Position numbers and translations under genes: made by a program
In this document: in pieces, positions 18,160 to 27,742 of the stretch
How the letters are laid out: every line of letters starts with the position of its first letter
Position numbering within the stretch: position 1 is the stretch's first letter
Notes under the pieces: generated by a model
What the model was told of the DNA's origin: nothing
The model's database searches: none
The model's input: only the letters and a program-made list of their open reading frames with translations
Source: an uncultured Clostridia bacterium
Lineage (GTDB): Bacteria; Bacillota; Clostridia; Christensenellales; UBA1242
DNA: 64,000 nt
Direction: 5' to 3'
Assembly (NCBI GenBank): GCA_934777435.1
Contig: CAKVNK010000001.1
Span: 434,001-498,000 of the forward strand

Positions 18160-20376
18160 TTATTTGTTTTCGCCTTGGTTTGAAGAATCGCTATCTTTTG
18201 GCTTATCTTCTTCAACTGGTTGGTTTGGTTTTGATTCAGTTGTATCAGCGGTTGTTTGTGCTGTTGCAACTTTGCTTGCTTGCATTTCACTTTCAGCGTC
18301 TGCTTTAATTTTTTCAAAGTCTTGTTTACTGATTACGCCTGCTTTTGCAAGTGCTTCTGCAGTTTCTATACGTGCTTTAATATCACGTGCCTTATGTTCT
18401 GCAAGGGCTTGTTGTTTCGCCTTTTCTTGATAGTCACGTTTTTCTTGTTCCTTTTTATCAATGGCTTGTTCAACTTCTTCAACAGTTGCACCATTGTAAA
18501 GCATTTCAAACTCTTCTTTATATATTGTTTCCTTATCAATCAAAATTTTAACAACTTTTTCAATAACATCTTTTTTGCTGTTTAAAATTTCTTTTGCTTG
18601 CTTGTGTGCCGTATCAATAATATTTTTAACTTCTTGGTCGATTGTATAAGCCAATTCTTGACTATATGGAATTTGTTTTTGATAGTTTCTACCAACGAAC
18701 ACTTCTTCGCCTTCACCAAATGATACAAGACCAATTTTATCGGTCATACCCCACTCGGTTACCATACGTCTTGCAAGTTTTGTTGCACGTTCAATATCGT
18801 TTGAAGCACCAGTTGTAACATCTTCCAACATCACTTCCTCACTGCTACGGCCACCCAACATCATTGCAAGGCTATCAAGCAATTTTGCTTTTGGCATATG
18901 TGAACTATCCTTTTCATCAAATGTTAAGGTATATCCACCAGCCATGCCACGTGGGATAATAGAAATTTCTTGTACATTATCGCAGTTTGGCAATGCTTGG
19001 CTGACGATTGCGTGGCCAGCTTCATGCACTGCGGTTATATATTTATCTCTATCAGTTATAACACGAGAAACCTTTTTAGGGCCCATCAAGGCTTTGTTTA
19101 AACCTTCTTGAATATCAATCATTGTGATTTTGTAACGACCATCACGGGCTGCAAGCAATGCGGCTTCGTTAAGTACGTTTTCAATGTCGGCACCAGCAAG
19201 GCCACTTGTTAACCTTGCAATACGTTTGATATCAACATCTTCGCTGAGAGGTTTGTTTCTTGTGTGAACTTTGATAATATCTTCACGGCCTTTAACATCT
19301 GGCAAGTGAACATAAATTTGCCTATCAAAACGGCCCGGACGTGAAAGTGCTGGGTCAAGAATATCGGCACGGTTTGTTGCTGCAAGCACGATGATACCGC
19401 TGTTTGTTTCAAAACCGTCCATTTCAACCAAAAGTTGGTTTAAGGTTTGTTCACGTTCATCATTGCCGCCACCCATACCGGCACCACGTTGACGACCAAC
19501 TGCGTCAATTTCATCAATAAATACAATACAAGGTGCATTTTGTTTTGCGCTTTCAAATAAGTCACGCACACGGCTTGCACCAACGCCTACGTACAATTCA
19601 ACAAAGTCACTACCTGAAATGCTGAAGAAAGGCACTTTGCTTTCACCAGCAACTGCTTTTGCAAGCAATGTTTTACCTGTTCCCGGTGGGCCAACCAACA
19701 ACACGCCTTTTGGAATGCGTGCACCAAGTTCTGTGAACCTTGATGGATTTTTTAAGAATTCCACAATCTCTTGAAGTTCTTGTTTTTCTTCGTCTGCACC
19801 GGCAACATCTGTAAATTTAACACTTGAACTAACAACCAATTTTGCTTTTGATTTGCCAAAGCCAAAACCTTTGCTGTTGCCAGACATACTGCGATACAAG
19901 AATATGCCCATAACAACAATAAGAATCAAACTTGCATAAGGCAACAATTTGCTGAACCAACTTTCAGTTTTATAACCATATGATGCAGCAATGAAAACTT
20001 TGCCTTCTTCAACCTTGCGGTTGCCGTCTTCATCATAAATGAAGTTGCCTTCACTATCTTTTTGAGAGATAGAATCGTTATATTCATTTATAAGTAGGTT
20101 AACATCACAATTTTCAGTGATTGTGCAATAAGCGTCCACTTTGCGTGGGAAGGCTTTTTCTTCAACGCCGTTCACTTTCCTTACACGGATAGTGTAGCCA
20201 TATACATCAATCTCTGCAACTTGACCTGTTTCTACCATATTTTGAAATTCTGTATAACTAATCTTTTTGGCTGAACTGCTTTTTGCAACTATTGCCCATA
20301 TCATAACAGCAACTAACACCAAAGTTATGATGTAAAATATTGCTGATTTCCAACCTTGATTTTTCTTTTTTTCCAT
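18160..20376 (-). CDS. ftsH: ATP-dependent zinc metalloprotease FtsH
   Basis: Membrane-bound AAA+ protease that degrades unneeded or damaged membrane and regulatory proteins. Two transmembrane helices (about 9-30 and 150-170) flank an extracytoplasmic domain; then Walker A GPPGTGKTLLAKA, Walker B IVFIDEIDA, the second region of homology and the zinc motif HEAGH. A low-complexity charged C-terminal tail (Glu/Lys/Ala then Ser/Pro/Asp) is longer than usual. The start MEKKKNQG follows GAGGTG. A promoter TTGTTA-17-TATAAT lies just upstream, inside the longer frame, which rules out the upstream start at 20424. Confidence 0.96.
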   Translation of the reverse strand: MEKKKNQGWKSAIFYIITLVLVAVMIWAIVAKSSSAKKISYTEFQNMVETGQVAEIDVYGYTIRVRKVNGVEEKAFPRKVDAYCTITENCDVNLLINEYNDSISQKDSEGNFIYDEDGNRKVEEGKVFIAASYGYKTESWFSKLLPYASLILIVVMGIFLYRSMSGNSKGFGFGKSKAKLVVSSSVKFTDVAGADEEKQELQEIVEFLKNPSRFTELGARIPKGVLLVGPPGTGKTLLAKAVAGESKVPFFSISGSDFVELYVGVGASRVRDLFESAKQNAPCIVFIDEIDAVGRQRGAGMGGGNDEREQTLNQLLVEMDGFETNSGIIVLAATNRADILDPALSRPGRFDRQIYVHLPDVKGREDIIKVHTRNKPLSEDVDIKRIARLTSGLAGADIENVLNEAALLAARDGRYKITMIDIQEGLNKALMGPKKVSRVITDRDKYITAVHEAGHAIVSQALPNCDNVQEISIIPRGMAGGYTLTFDEKDSSHMPKAKLLDSLAMMLGGRSSEEVMLEDVTTGASNDIERATKLARRMVTEWGMTDKIGLVSFGEGEEVFVGRNYQKQIPYSQELAYTIDQEVKNIIDTAHKQAKEILNSKKDVIEKVVKILIDKETIYKEEFEMLYNGATVEEVEQAIDKKEQEKRDYQEKAKQQALAEHKARDIKARIETAEALAKAGVISKQDFEKIKADAESEMQASKVATAQTTADTTESKPNQPVEEDKPKDSDSSNQGENK

Positions 20377-20424
20377 ATTCACCTCAGTATGTTTCATTAT
20401 ATCATAACAAAAAAATATTAACAA

Positions 20425-20910
20425 ACAAATTTAGGATAGTTACACTTAAATTATATTTTCCAACACTGAAATATAAATACTATTTTATGTGAATAATTTG
20501 ACTGATTTTGTTCTAAAACCAAAAACAATAATTTCAGCATAAATTAGATATAAATTTTGGGCGTTTTGGTTTGTTTTTTATGATTTATCCAAATTAAATT
20601 TGTGTTTTAAACAATCATATAATGTGGCAAAAAGGTATTATGTTATACGTATGAAAAAAATACCGTAAACAAGCAAAATAATAAGTAATTTTGTATATAT
20701 CGAGTGTAAATCTGCCAATAATTTTGGTTGGATTAATAATTAAATTTTAAATGGATATTGCATATATAAATTCAAATTGTTGGGCTAAATTTGTTAAATT
20801 CTTTTACATTATTGTTAATTTGTGCTATCATTTAACAAACAAAAGGCCTGTTTTGTGCTTAAAAGCACAGATATTAGTTTTGCTTTAACCACAAAACAAA
20901 AGGAGAAATT
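20425..20910. other. 480-bp divergent intergenic region
   Basis: Between ftsH (minus) and the CvpA-like gene (plus). It holds the ftsH promoter at its left edge and a candidate promoter TTTACA-17-TATCAT near 20809-20837 for cvpA-tyrS. A short GC-containing hairpin (GTGCTTAAAAGCAC) lies in the leader. No gene was seen in the middle. Confidence 0.5.
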
Positions 20911-21678
20911 ATGAAAGTTGTAGGCATCATCATTGATATTGCCCTTGTGTTAGTTGTGCTTATCTTTGCACTTATCGGCACTAAAAAAGGGTTCTTCAAA
21001 TCTTTGCTTTCCTTGTTCAACTGGGTTATATGCTTGGTTGTTTCAATTTGGTTGGCAAAATATATTGCTAACTGGGTTGGCAGTTGGTTTGGTATGGAAA
21101 ATGCTATCGGTGGCAAAATTTCAAGTTCACTGGTTGGCATGAACGCTGAACTTGGCAACACTGTTGCAAGTTTTGGCAATAAAGATTCAATTATGACCGC
21201 ATGTGCTGGTATGAACGGTTTGCTTAAAACAATCATTGGTATGATTTTTAGTTCAAGCAAAGTTGATTTCACAAGTGAAGCAACCGTGGCTGATGTGGCA
21301 GGTGCTGGTATTGCTCATGTTTGCGTGATTGCAATTTCTGCATTAATGTTGTTTATTGTTATTAAAATTGTGCTTGCTATACTTGGCAAATTGTTTGACA
21401 ACATTGCCCGCACAAAAGTGTTGGGTGGTTTAAATCGTGCCCTTGGCTTTGTGTTCGGCTTGGTTAAAGGTGCTTGCATTGTGATTATTATTAACATTGT
21501 GGCTGTTGCCCTTTCACTTATACCTATGGTTAACAACACTGTTATCAAACCAGTGTTACAAGAAAACACCAAAATTGAAAGTTTTGTTTATGAAAAAACT
21601 GACGAAGTGATTGGTAAATATGTGGTAGACGGTCAAATTATACAAAAATGGATAGACGGACTTTGGGAGAATAGATAA
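20911..21678 (+). CDS. CvpA-family membrane protein
   Basis: 255 residues with four hydrophobic segments. The N-terminal IALVLVVLIFALIGTKKGFFKSLLSLFNW and the later LGGLNRALGFVFGLVKGACIV are CvpA hallmarks. The family is linked to colicin V production and membrane stress, but its mechanism is unknown. AAAGGAG precedes the ATG. It ends two bases before tyrS, so the two are an operon. Confidence 0.8.
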   Translation: MKVVGIIIDIALVLVVLIFALIGTKKGFFKSLLSLFNWVICLVVSIWLAKYIANWVGSWFGMENAIGGKISSSLVGMNAELGNTVASFGNKDSIMTACAGMNGLLKTIIGMIFSSSKVDFTSEATVADVAGAGIAHVCVIAISALMLFIVIKIVLAILGKLFDNIARTKVLGGLNRALGFVFGLVKGACIVIIINIVAVALSLIPMVNNTVIKPVLQENTKIESFVYEKTDEVIGKYVVDGQIIQKWIDGLWENR

Positions 21679-21680
21679 AA

Positions 21681-22910
21681 ATGGGTTTATTTGAAACACT
21701 TAAAGATAGAAATTTATTATATCAAACAACTGACGAAGCATTGCTTAAAGATATGTTGGACAACAAAAAAATTGCATTGTATTGTGGCACAGACCCAACT
21801 GCGGATAGCATGCACATTGGTCACTGTGTGCCTTGCACAATTTTAAGGCGTTTTCAACAGGCTGGGCACAAAGTTATTGTGCTTGTTGGCGGTGCAACTG
21901 CTGCCATTGGTGACCCTTCTGGCAAAACAGATATGCGTCCTATGCTCAGCAAAGAACAACTTGAAAAGAATATTGAAGGCATCAAACGTGCTTATAGCCA
22001 CTTCCTTGATTTTGACGGCGACAACCCAGCAATTATTGTAAATAATGCGGACTGGTTTAAAGGTTATGATTATGTTGACTTTATGCGTAATATCGGTGTG
22101 CATTTTAATGTTAACAAAATGATAACAAATGAAATTTATGCAAAGCGTATTGCCGAAGGTGGCTTAACTTTCTTTGAAATGGGTTATATGTTAATGCAAG
22201 CATACGATTTCTTGCATCTTAATGAAGCATATGGTTGCTCTCTTGAGTGGGGCGGTGCTGACCAATGGGGCAACATTGTTGCTGGCACAGAACTTGGCAG
22301 AAAAATGAACTTTATTGACGGCAAAAACCGTGTTATGGTTGGTGCTACTAACCCACTTTTGTTAACACCAGAAGGGAAAAAAATGGGTAAAACCGAAAAA
22401 GGTGCAATTTGGATTGATAAAGACAAAATTTCAGCATACGACTTTTACCAAGGTGTTTACCAAACACCAGACGCATGCGTTGAAATGATGTTTGCCCTTT
22501 TCACAGATATTCCTATGGACGAAGTCCGTTCAATGATTAAAACCGATATTGTTGCAAGCAAAAATCGTTTAGCTTACGAAATAACAAAGTTTATTCGTGG
22601 CGAAGCAGATGCCATTGAAGCAGAAAACATGAGCAAAAATTTGTTTGCTTCAAACACTATTAATAAAGACAATGCCCCAGCAATCGAACTAGAAATTGCA
22701 GAGCCAACCATTGGTGTGTTAGATTTGCTTTTAAATGCAAAATTTGTTGCAAGCAAAGGCGAAGCACGTAGATTGATTGAACAAAATGGTTTAAGTATGG
22801 ACGGAGAAACTATCACCGACCCATATATGCAACTTAACAAAGCAGATTTGATTGACGGCATACTTTTCAAAAAAGGCAAAAAAAATTATCTTTTAATCAA
22901 AGTTAAATAG
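21681..22910 (+). CDS. tyrS: Tyrosyl-tRNA synthetase
   Basis: Class I enzyme. CGTDPTADSMHIGHCVP contains the HIGH motif, LEWGGADQWGNI the tyrosine site, and KKMGKTEKG the KMSKS variant. A C-terminal S4 RNA-binding domain (about 340-400, KGEARRLIEQNGLSMDG) completes the bacterial architecture at 409 residues. The binding site GGGAG lies inside the end of the CvpA-like gene. No T-box precedes it, unlike many Bacillota tyrS genes. Confidence 0.97.
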   Translation: MGLFETLKDRNLLYQTTDEALLKDMLDNKKIALYCGTDPTADSMHIGHCVPCTILRRFQQAGHKVIVLVGGATAAIGDPSGKTDMRPMLSKEQLEKNIEGIKRAYSHFLDFDGDNPAIIVNNADWFKGYDYVDFMRNIGVHFNVNKMITNEIYAKRIAEGGLTFFEMGYMLMQAYDFLHLNEAYGCSLEWGGADQWGNIVAGTELGRKMNFIDGKNRVMVGATNPLLLTPEGKKMGKTEKGAIWIDKDKISAYDFYQGVYQTPDACVEMMFALFTDIPMDEVRSMIKTDIVASKNRLAYEITKFIRGEADAIEAENMSKNLFASNTINKDNAPAIELEIAEPTIGVLDLLLNAKFVASKGEARRLIEQNGLSMDGETITDPYMQLNKADLIDGILFKKGKKNYLLIKVK

Positions 22911-22933
22911 AATATTATTAAAATTAAACAAAC

Positions 22934-22964
22934 AAAAAACTCTCAAGTGATTGAGAGTTTTTTT
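22934..22964. terminator. Bidirectional terminator
   Basis: AAAAAACTCTCAA-GTGA-TTGAGAGTTTTTT hairpin between convergent tyrS and the metallo-beta-lactamase-fold gene. Confidence 0.9.
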
Positions 22965-22993
22965 ATTACCTATCTATTATTAATCTCACCTAT

Positions 22994-24184
22994 TTAATTA
23001 GTTGTTGACCAGGTGCGGTGAGTGGCGAACCATTCGGTATCTTTTAATTTTGTGGAGTTGTTGCTGAAAGCCAAACTTATTTTTGTTTGTATTATGTGTG
23101 AAATAATCATTATGTTGCCGTTCATTGATGTGAATTGGTTGTTATCATAATCAATGCACAAGGTGGTTACGTAAATTTGGTCGGTATATTTTGCAACACG
23201 GGTTACAAAATCTTGTGTTGGAAATTGATTTGCATCGGTTTTTGTGTATTCCTTACTTCCAGCACAACAACAAATGCAAACAACTTGTGGTTGAATTGCC
23301 GCAAGCAATTTTTCGTTTGAACTGGTTTTGCTACCATGATGTCCTGCTTTGTACAAATCAACTTTTAAATTGCCTTTTTCATAACCGTCTTTCAACACTT
23401 GGTTGTTATCAACAAGCATATCTTCGCCGTCTTTTTCAAGGTCACCAGTGAATAAAAAGTGTTTGCTGTTATGTGTGAAAAGTGTGCAAACTGAATAATC
23501 ATTTTCTGTGCTTGCGGGGTTTGTGTAAAAATAGTTGTAAAGCACTTCAAATTTGAACAGGCTGCCAGTTGTTGAACCGTCATCAATTACAAATTCACGA
23601 TTGTTGCCCAGTGTTGTGATTTCTGGTGCTGGATAATAATTCGCACCATCATTATCAATTTCGTTTTGACGTTTTGCCAAATAATTTTGATATGCCACGC
23701 CTGTTGTTTGGTTTGTGCCTGTGCCAAAGTCAATAATATTTTGGCATTTATACAAATCAAATATGCCTTTTGTTTTGCCACTTGTTGCAAAGCCTGCATA
23801 ATGGTCAAGGTGAGCGTGGGTTACAATAACATATTCAATAATGCCGTCTGTGATATATTTGTTAAGATAATTTGTTACGGTTGGCACACTGCTTGCTTTT
23901 GAACCGCAGTCGATAAGAATATCAACATTACCATATTTAATGTAAGTGCAATCACCAGTATATTTATTGCCCAACTCTAAAAAGTGAATTGATAGTTCAC
24001 CATCTTCACCTGTAAGTTCGCCTGTTGTTAAGTCTGCATCGTTGCGAGAATAATACACTTCTTCGCTGGCGTTTAAAATTTCAGTATCTGGAATTGTGGC
24101 ATATGTAAAACCAAATGCTCCACCAACAAAGCCAAACAAAAGTGCAAAAATACTTAATATAACACCTAAAGTTTTCTTTTTCAT
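22994..24184 (-). CDS. Secreted ComEC-type metallo-beta-lactamase-fold hydrolase
   Basis: An N-terminal membrane or signal segment (about 6-28) precedes an MBL domain: THAHLDHYAG (about 122-131), the metal Asp in LFTGDLEKDG and GHHGSKTSS. This matches the stand-alone version of the ComEC C-terminal nuclease domain, found as exported hydrolases in Bacillota; its substrate (DNA or phosphodiester) is inferred. The C-terminus after residue about 350 is degenerate and may be a short extension. GGGGGC precedes the ATG. It follows the DUF5011-like gene by 11 bp and is likely cotranscribed. Confidence 0.75.
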   Translation of the reverse strand: MKKKTLGVILSIFALLFGFVGGAFGFTYATIPDTEILNASEEVYYSRNDADLTTGELTGEDGELSIHFLELGNKYTGDCTYIKYGNVDILIDCGSKASSVPTVTNYLNKYITDGIIEYVIVTHAHLDHYAGFATSGKTKGIFDLYKCQNIIDFGTGTNQTTGVAYQNYLAKRQNEIDNDGANYYPAPEITTLGNNREFVIDDGSTTGSLFKFEVLYNYFYTNPASTENDYSVCTLFTHNSKHFLFTGDLEKDGEDMLVDNNQVLKDGYEKGNLKVDLYKAGHHGSKTSSNEKLLAAIQPQVVCICCCAGSKEYTKTDANQFPTQDFVTRVAKYTDQIYVTTLCIDYDNNQFTSMNGNIMIISHIIQTKISLAFSNNSTKLKDTEWFATHRTWSTTN

Positions 24185-24195
24185 TTATGCCCCCA

Positions 24196-24786
24196 TTAAT
24201 CTATTTTCTCGCTTGGTTCACTTGGTAAAACAAATGAAACAAGGCGTATTTTTTCAACTTTAAACAATTTGCCATATTTAAAACAATCTGATTTATATTT
24301 TATGTAAAATGTGCCTTCTTCGTTTGAAGTTAGGCTTCCGTCAGCGTTTTTTGTAAGGTTTGTTTCAATGCTTACACTGGCGGATTCATCCTTCCCAAAT
24401 GCCACAATTTTAACGCCTTGATCCACATAATTTGTGCCGATTTCGATTGATATTTCGTCCATACCAACAATATCAAAGCAATCATTTTTACAAATTATGC
24501 TGGTTGCAAGCCACCCAGCACCTAAACCAACAACCAAAAACAATATTGCAACAATTATTGCAACTGGACTTGCTTTTTTGATTGCTTTTTCCACCTTCTT
24601 TTGTGTGCGTTTGCTTGGTTGAGCAATATTTGAACTTGTGCTTCTGCTTGTGCTTGATTTACGCCCCCTTGAAGAAGTTGACCTTGATTTTTTGCTTTTG
24701 CTGGCTAAATTGTCAACATTATCACCAAAGCCCAAATTAAGTTTGGCTTTTTGAGTGGTTTTTGTTGCAGTTTTTCTTGTTGCCAT
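24196..24786 (-). CDS. Membrane protein with basic tail and Ig-like (DUF5011-type) domain
   Basis: The first 70 residues are Ser/Lys/Arg-rich and disordered, then one membrane helix (about 75-95), then an exported domain with IEIGTNYVDQGVKIVAFG, typical of DUF5011 immunoglobulin-like folds. The cytosolic tail is unusual and could bind nucleic acid or acidic lipids. It heads a two-gene unit with the MBL-fold protein. AGGGGG precedes the ATG. Confidence 0.6.
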   Translation of the reverse strand: MATRKTATKTTQKAKLNLGFGDNVDNLASKSKKSRSTSSRGRKSSTSRSTSSNIAQPSKRTQKKVEKAIKKASPVAIIVAILFLVVGLGAGWLATSIICKNDCFDIVGMDEISIEIGTNYVDQGVKIVAFGKDESASVSIETNLTKNADGSLTSNEEGTFYIKYKSDCFKYGKLFKVEKIRLVSFVLPSEPSEKID

Positions 24787-24944
24787 TATGCCCCCTTTAT
24801 TTATATTCCTATTTTAACAGCAAGCAACAAAAAAATGAAACAAATTGTTCCACTTTTTTTAATTAATTAAAAATATCAATGCTGAGTATTACACAATTAA
24901 AATTCAAAGCATTGCATATTGAATTTGTATTATATTGCATCTAA

Positions 24945-26603
24945 TTATAATTTTTTAATCAATGCGTTTATGCGGTTTTTACATTCGGTTTCACCCAACA
25001 CTTTCATAATTGAATAAAGTTCTGGGCTGTTTTCTCTGCCTGTGATTGCAAGACGCACAAATTTTGCAGCATCACTCACGCTACCGGCATATTGGCTTGG
25101 ATTTTGCTTGTAAGTTTTGTTATCAACAAAGTTATATTTTGCACTTTTTTGTTTTAAATCTTCAAACCAATCTTGATTGCTTGCAAGGCAAGCATAATTT
25201 AAAGCATAATCGGTTAAAAATTCGACCAAACTATCACGGTTAACTTGCCCTAACTCAACGGATATGTTATCTAAATTAAAGCCAGGCAAAACATATGAAT
25301 ATAAATCAACAACTTCACTATAATATGTTATATCTTTACGTGGGCGTTCACCACCACGGTCAATAGACAACACTTGCAACAATTTTTCCCTATTTTCGCT
25401 GATTGTTTTATATGCTTGTTCGTCCCACTCTTTTGCCCATGCAACAGCATTTTCATACACTTGTTCAGCGGTCAACTTTGAAATGATTGTTTTTGAAATA
25501 TCATTGATTTTTGCAAAGTCAAACATAGGGTTTGTTACACCTATCTTCTTTATGCTAAATGGAAATTCAGTGTAAGGCAAATTTGGGTTTTGTTTACGCC
25601 ACAATTCAAAGTCGCTGTTAAGCAAATTCAACAAATATTCCACAACCGCAGTTGTTGGATAACCCTTTTTTAAGAAGAAACGCACATCTGCAAATGGGTC
25701 TTTACGCTTGCTGATTTTACGCTTGTTGCCGTTTTCGTCTAACACACAAATGCTTGGTGTGTGTGCATACTTAAATGGTTTAAAGCCAAATTTTTGTGCA
25801 ATTTCCAAATGCACTGGCAATGATTGGAACCACTCTTGCCCACGGATAACTGTGGTTGTGCCCATAAGGTGGTCGTCCACCACATGTGCAAAAGCATAAA
25901 CTGGTATACCATTTGATTTGATAAGCACATCGTCCTTTGCATTTTCACGAACATCTTTTTTGCCCTTGATAATGTCATTTATCTCATGTGTTTTGTTCAC
26001 ATCACCTGTTGAAAATAACCTTAAAGCAAAAGGTTTGCCTGCTGACAAATTTTGTTTGATTTCTTCTAAACTTAAATCACGACAAGGGTCTTTAACTTCC
26101 AAATCGGAATTTTCTTCCAACTCTTCTTCACGTTTCTTTAATATTTCAGCCTTATCCGCGGAAGCAGAACAAAAACATGGGAAAGCCCCGCCACGTTTAA
26201 CCAGTTCATGCGCAAAAGAGCGATAAATTTCTATCCTTTTAGATTGAACATATGGGCCATAATCACCAGTTTCTGGCGAATTATCACCACGGTAACCTTC
26301 GTCTGCAAACACGCCAAATCTATTTAACATATCATAGGCAATTTGACCTGCGTTTTCCACTTCACGTTTGTTATCTGTATCTTCCAAACGCAAATAGAAA
26401 ACACCGTTTGTTGTTCTTGCCAAAGATGAGTGAATAACTGCTTGATAAAGTTGCCCAATATGCAAGTATCCGGTTGGGCTTGGTGCTAAACGGGTAACTT
26501 CACCTTTTACTTCACGTGGTTTGTATTTATCTATATAAAAAGAAGTATCCTTAACATTAGGATACAACAAATCTGCAAGTTCTTGAAGTTGTTTATCGGT
26601 CAT
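24945..26603 (-). CDS. gltX: Glutamyl-tRNA synthetase (GltX family)
   Basis: Class I enzyme charging tRNA-Glu (and possibly tRNA-Gln). RLAPSPTGYLHIGQLYQAV holds the HIGH-type motif (HIGQ) and KRKISKRKDP the KMSKS variant. At about 552 residues it is longer than the usual 470-490, as in some clostridial GltX proteins. The start at the second ATG (26603) is set by GGAG-tataaa-ATG, where the GGAG lies inside the last codons of the upstream lipoprotein gene; stop and start are one base apart. Whether it also serves Gln (with GatCAB) cannot be told here. Confidence 0.88.
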   Translation of the reverse strand: MTDKQLQELADLLYPNVKDTSFYIDKYKPREVKGEVTRLAPSPTGYLHIGQLYQAVIHSSLARTTNGVFYLRLEDTDNKREVENAGQIAYDMLNRFGVFADEGYRGDNSPETGDYGPYVQSKRIEIYRSFAHELVKRGGAFPCFCSASADKAEILKKREEELEENSDLEVKDPCRDLSLEEIKQNLSAGKPFALRLFSTGDVNKTHEINDIIKGKKDVRENAKDDVLIKSNGIPVYAFAHVVDDHLMGTTTVIRGQEWFQSLPVHLEIAQKFGFKPFKYAHTPSICVLDENGNKRKISKRKDPFADVRFFLKKGYPTTAVVEYLLNLLNSDFELWRKQNPNLPYTEFPFSIKKIGVTNPMFDFAKINDISKTIISKLTAEQVYENAVAWAKEWDEQAYKTISENREKLLQVLSIDRGGERPRKDITYYSEVVDLYSYVLPGFNLDNISVELGQVNRDSLVEFLTDYALNYACLASNQDWFEDLKQKSAKYNFVDNKTYKQNPSQYAGSVSDAAKFVRLAITGRENSPELYSIMKVLGETECKNRINALIKKL

Positions 26604-26604
26604 T

Positions 26605-27732
26605 TTATACTCCTGCATTATTAATAGTTTGGATAATATCCACTAAAATATCATTATATTTACCAACAATATAGTTGTGGCTTTCAACCATTTTAACGCA
26701 AAATTGTTCATAATCAGTTGCGTTAGGGTCTGATTTTTTATTCAAATACACAATATCGTTCAACGCTTGTTCATAGATTTCGAAATCATTTTTCATAATA
26801 CGTTGAACATTGCTCATTGCAACACGTTTTTCATAAAATGATTTTTTTAGTTCTGCATTTTGATTGATAATATCAGTTTTTGTTGCAAGGCTTGAAACAA
26901 ACGCATCATTTAAACTAACTGATGAAACGGTTGTTAAATAATTTGTGTAATTGCTATCTGGTGTTGGGAAACTATCTGCTGCATTTTTGGTTGTGAAAAC
27001 AGTTGTAAGTGCATTGCCTTTAACATATGTGCTGTAATAAGCACGTGTCAAGTTGATAATTTGATAGTCTGTTTGACTTTTTAAATTGATAACTGCCTTA
27101 CCTGCATCAAATGTCTCAACTGTTTGTTGTGAATAATCTTCAACTGCACTTGTCAAACCATAATTGAAATATATGTTTGCCAAATCAAAATTGAATTTAA
27201 GTGCCGCTGACAACAGTGAATCATAAGAATCAAACAATGCACGATAACTGGTTGAACATATGATTGATGTGTAATTTGCTTCGTCTGCAAAGGCAACATT
27301 TTTTGCCAAACTGCCAACATGGTCGTCCACATTTTTTATGGCAGATTTAAGTGCCTTTAAATTGTTATCTAAATTTTCTTTTGTGCTTTCACTCACCCTG
27401 ATGTTTTTGCTTGAACAAACGTCAATATATTTATAAGCAAAACTCATAGAATTTTGGAAAAGCGGATTATAGAAATCATTAAGCCTTGTGTATGGTGCTG
27501 TTGTGTTGATAACATTTTGAAAATAACTGTTGTTATCTTGTTTGTAAACACTATAATCAATCACAATTTTGCCACCAGACATTGATGTGGAAACACAATC
27601 GTCTGCAAGGGTTTCATATTCGGTTTTTAAATTGGCTAAATTTTGTTGCTTATTCTTACTGCACGCAGTAAAGCAAACAACACCTGTAAGTGCTGTTAAA
27701 CATGTTAAAACTCCAACTAAAAACTTTTTCAT
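26605..27732 (-). CDS. Lipoprotein of unknown function
   Basis: The signal peptide MKKFLVGVLTCLTALTGVVCFTAC ends in a lipobox Cys, so it should be anchored outside the membrane. The mature part (about 350 residues) is helical with periodic Asn/Ser/Tyr and no known domain. AAGGAT before the second ATG favours 27732 over 27750. It starts 10 bases after the upstream exported gene and ends one base before gltX, making a three-gene operon. Confidence 0.6.
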   Translation of the reverse strand: MKKFLVGVLTCLTALTGVVCFTACSKNKQQNLANLKTEYETLADDCVSTSMSGGKIVIDYSVYKQDNNSYFQNVINTTAPYTRLNDFYNPLFQNSMSFAYKYIDVCSSKNIRVSESTKENLDNNLKALKSAIKNVDDHVGSLAKNVAFADEANYTSIICSTSYRALFDSYDSLLSAALKFNFDLANIYFNYGLTSAVEDYSQQTVETFDAGKAVINLKSQTDYQIINLTRAYYSTYVKGNALTTVFTTKNAADSFPTPDSNYTNYLTTVSSVSLNDAFVSSLATKTDIINQNAELKKSFYEKRVAMSNVQRIMKNDFEIYEQALNDIVYLNKKSDPNATDYEQFCVKMVESHNYIVGKYNDILVDIIQTINNAGV

Positions 27733-27742
27733 AATATCCTTT

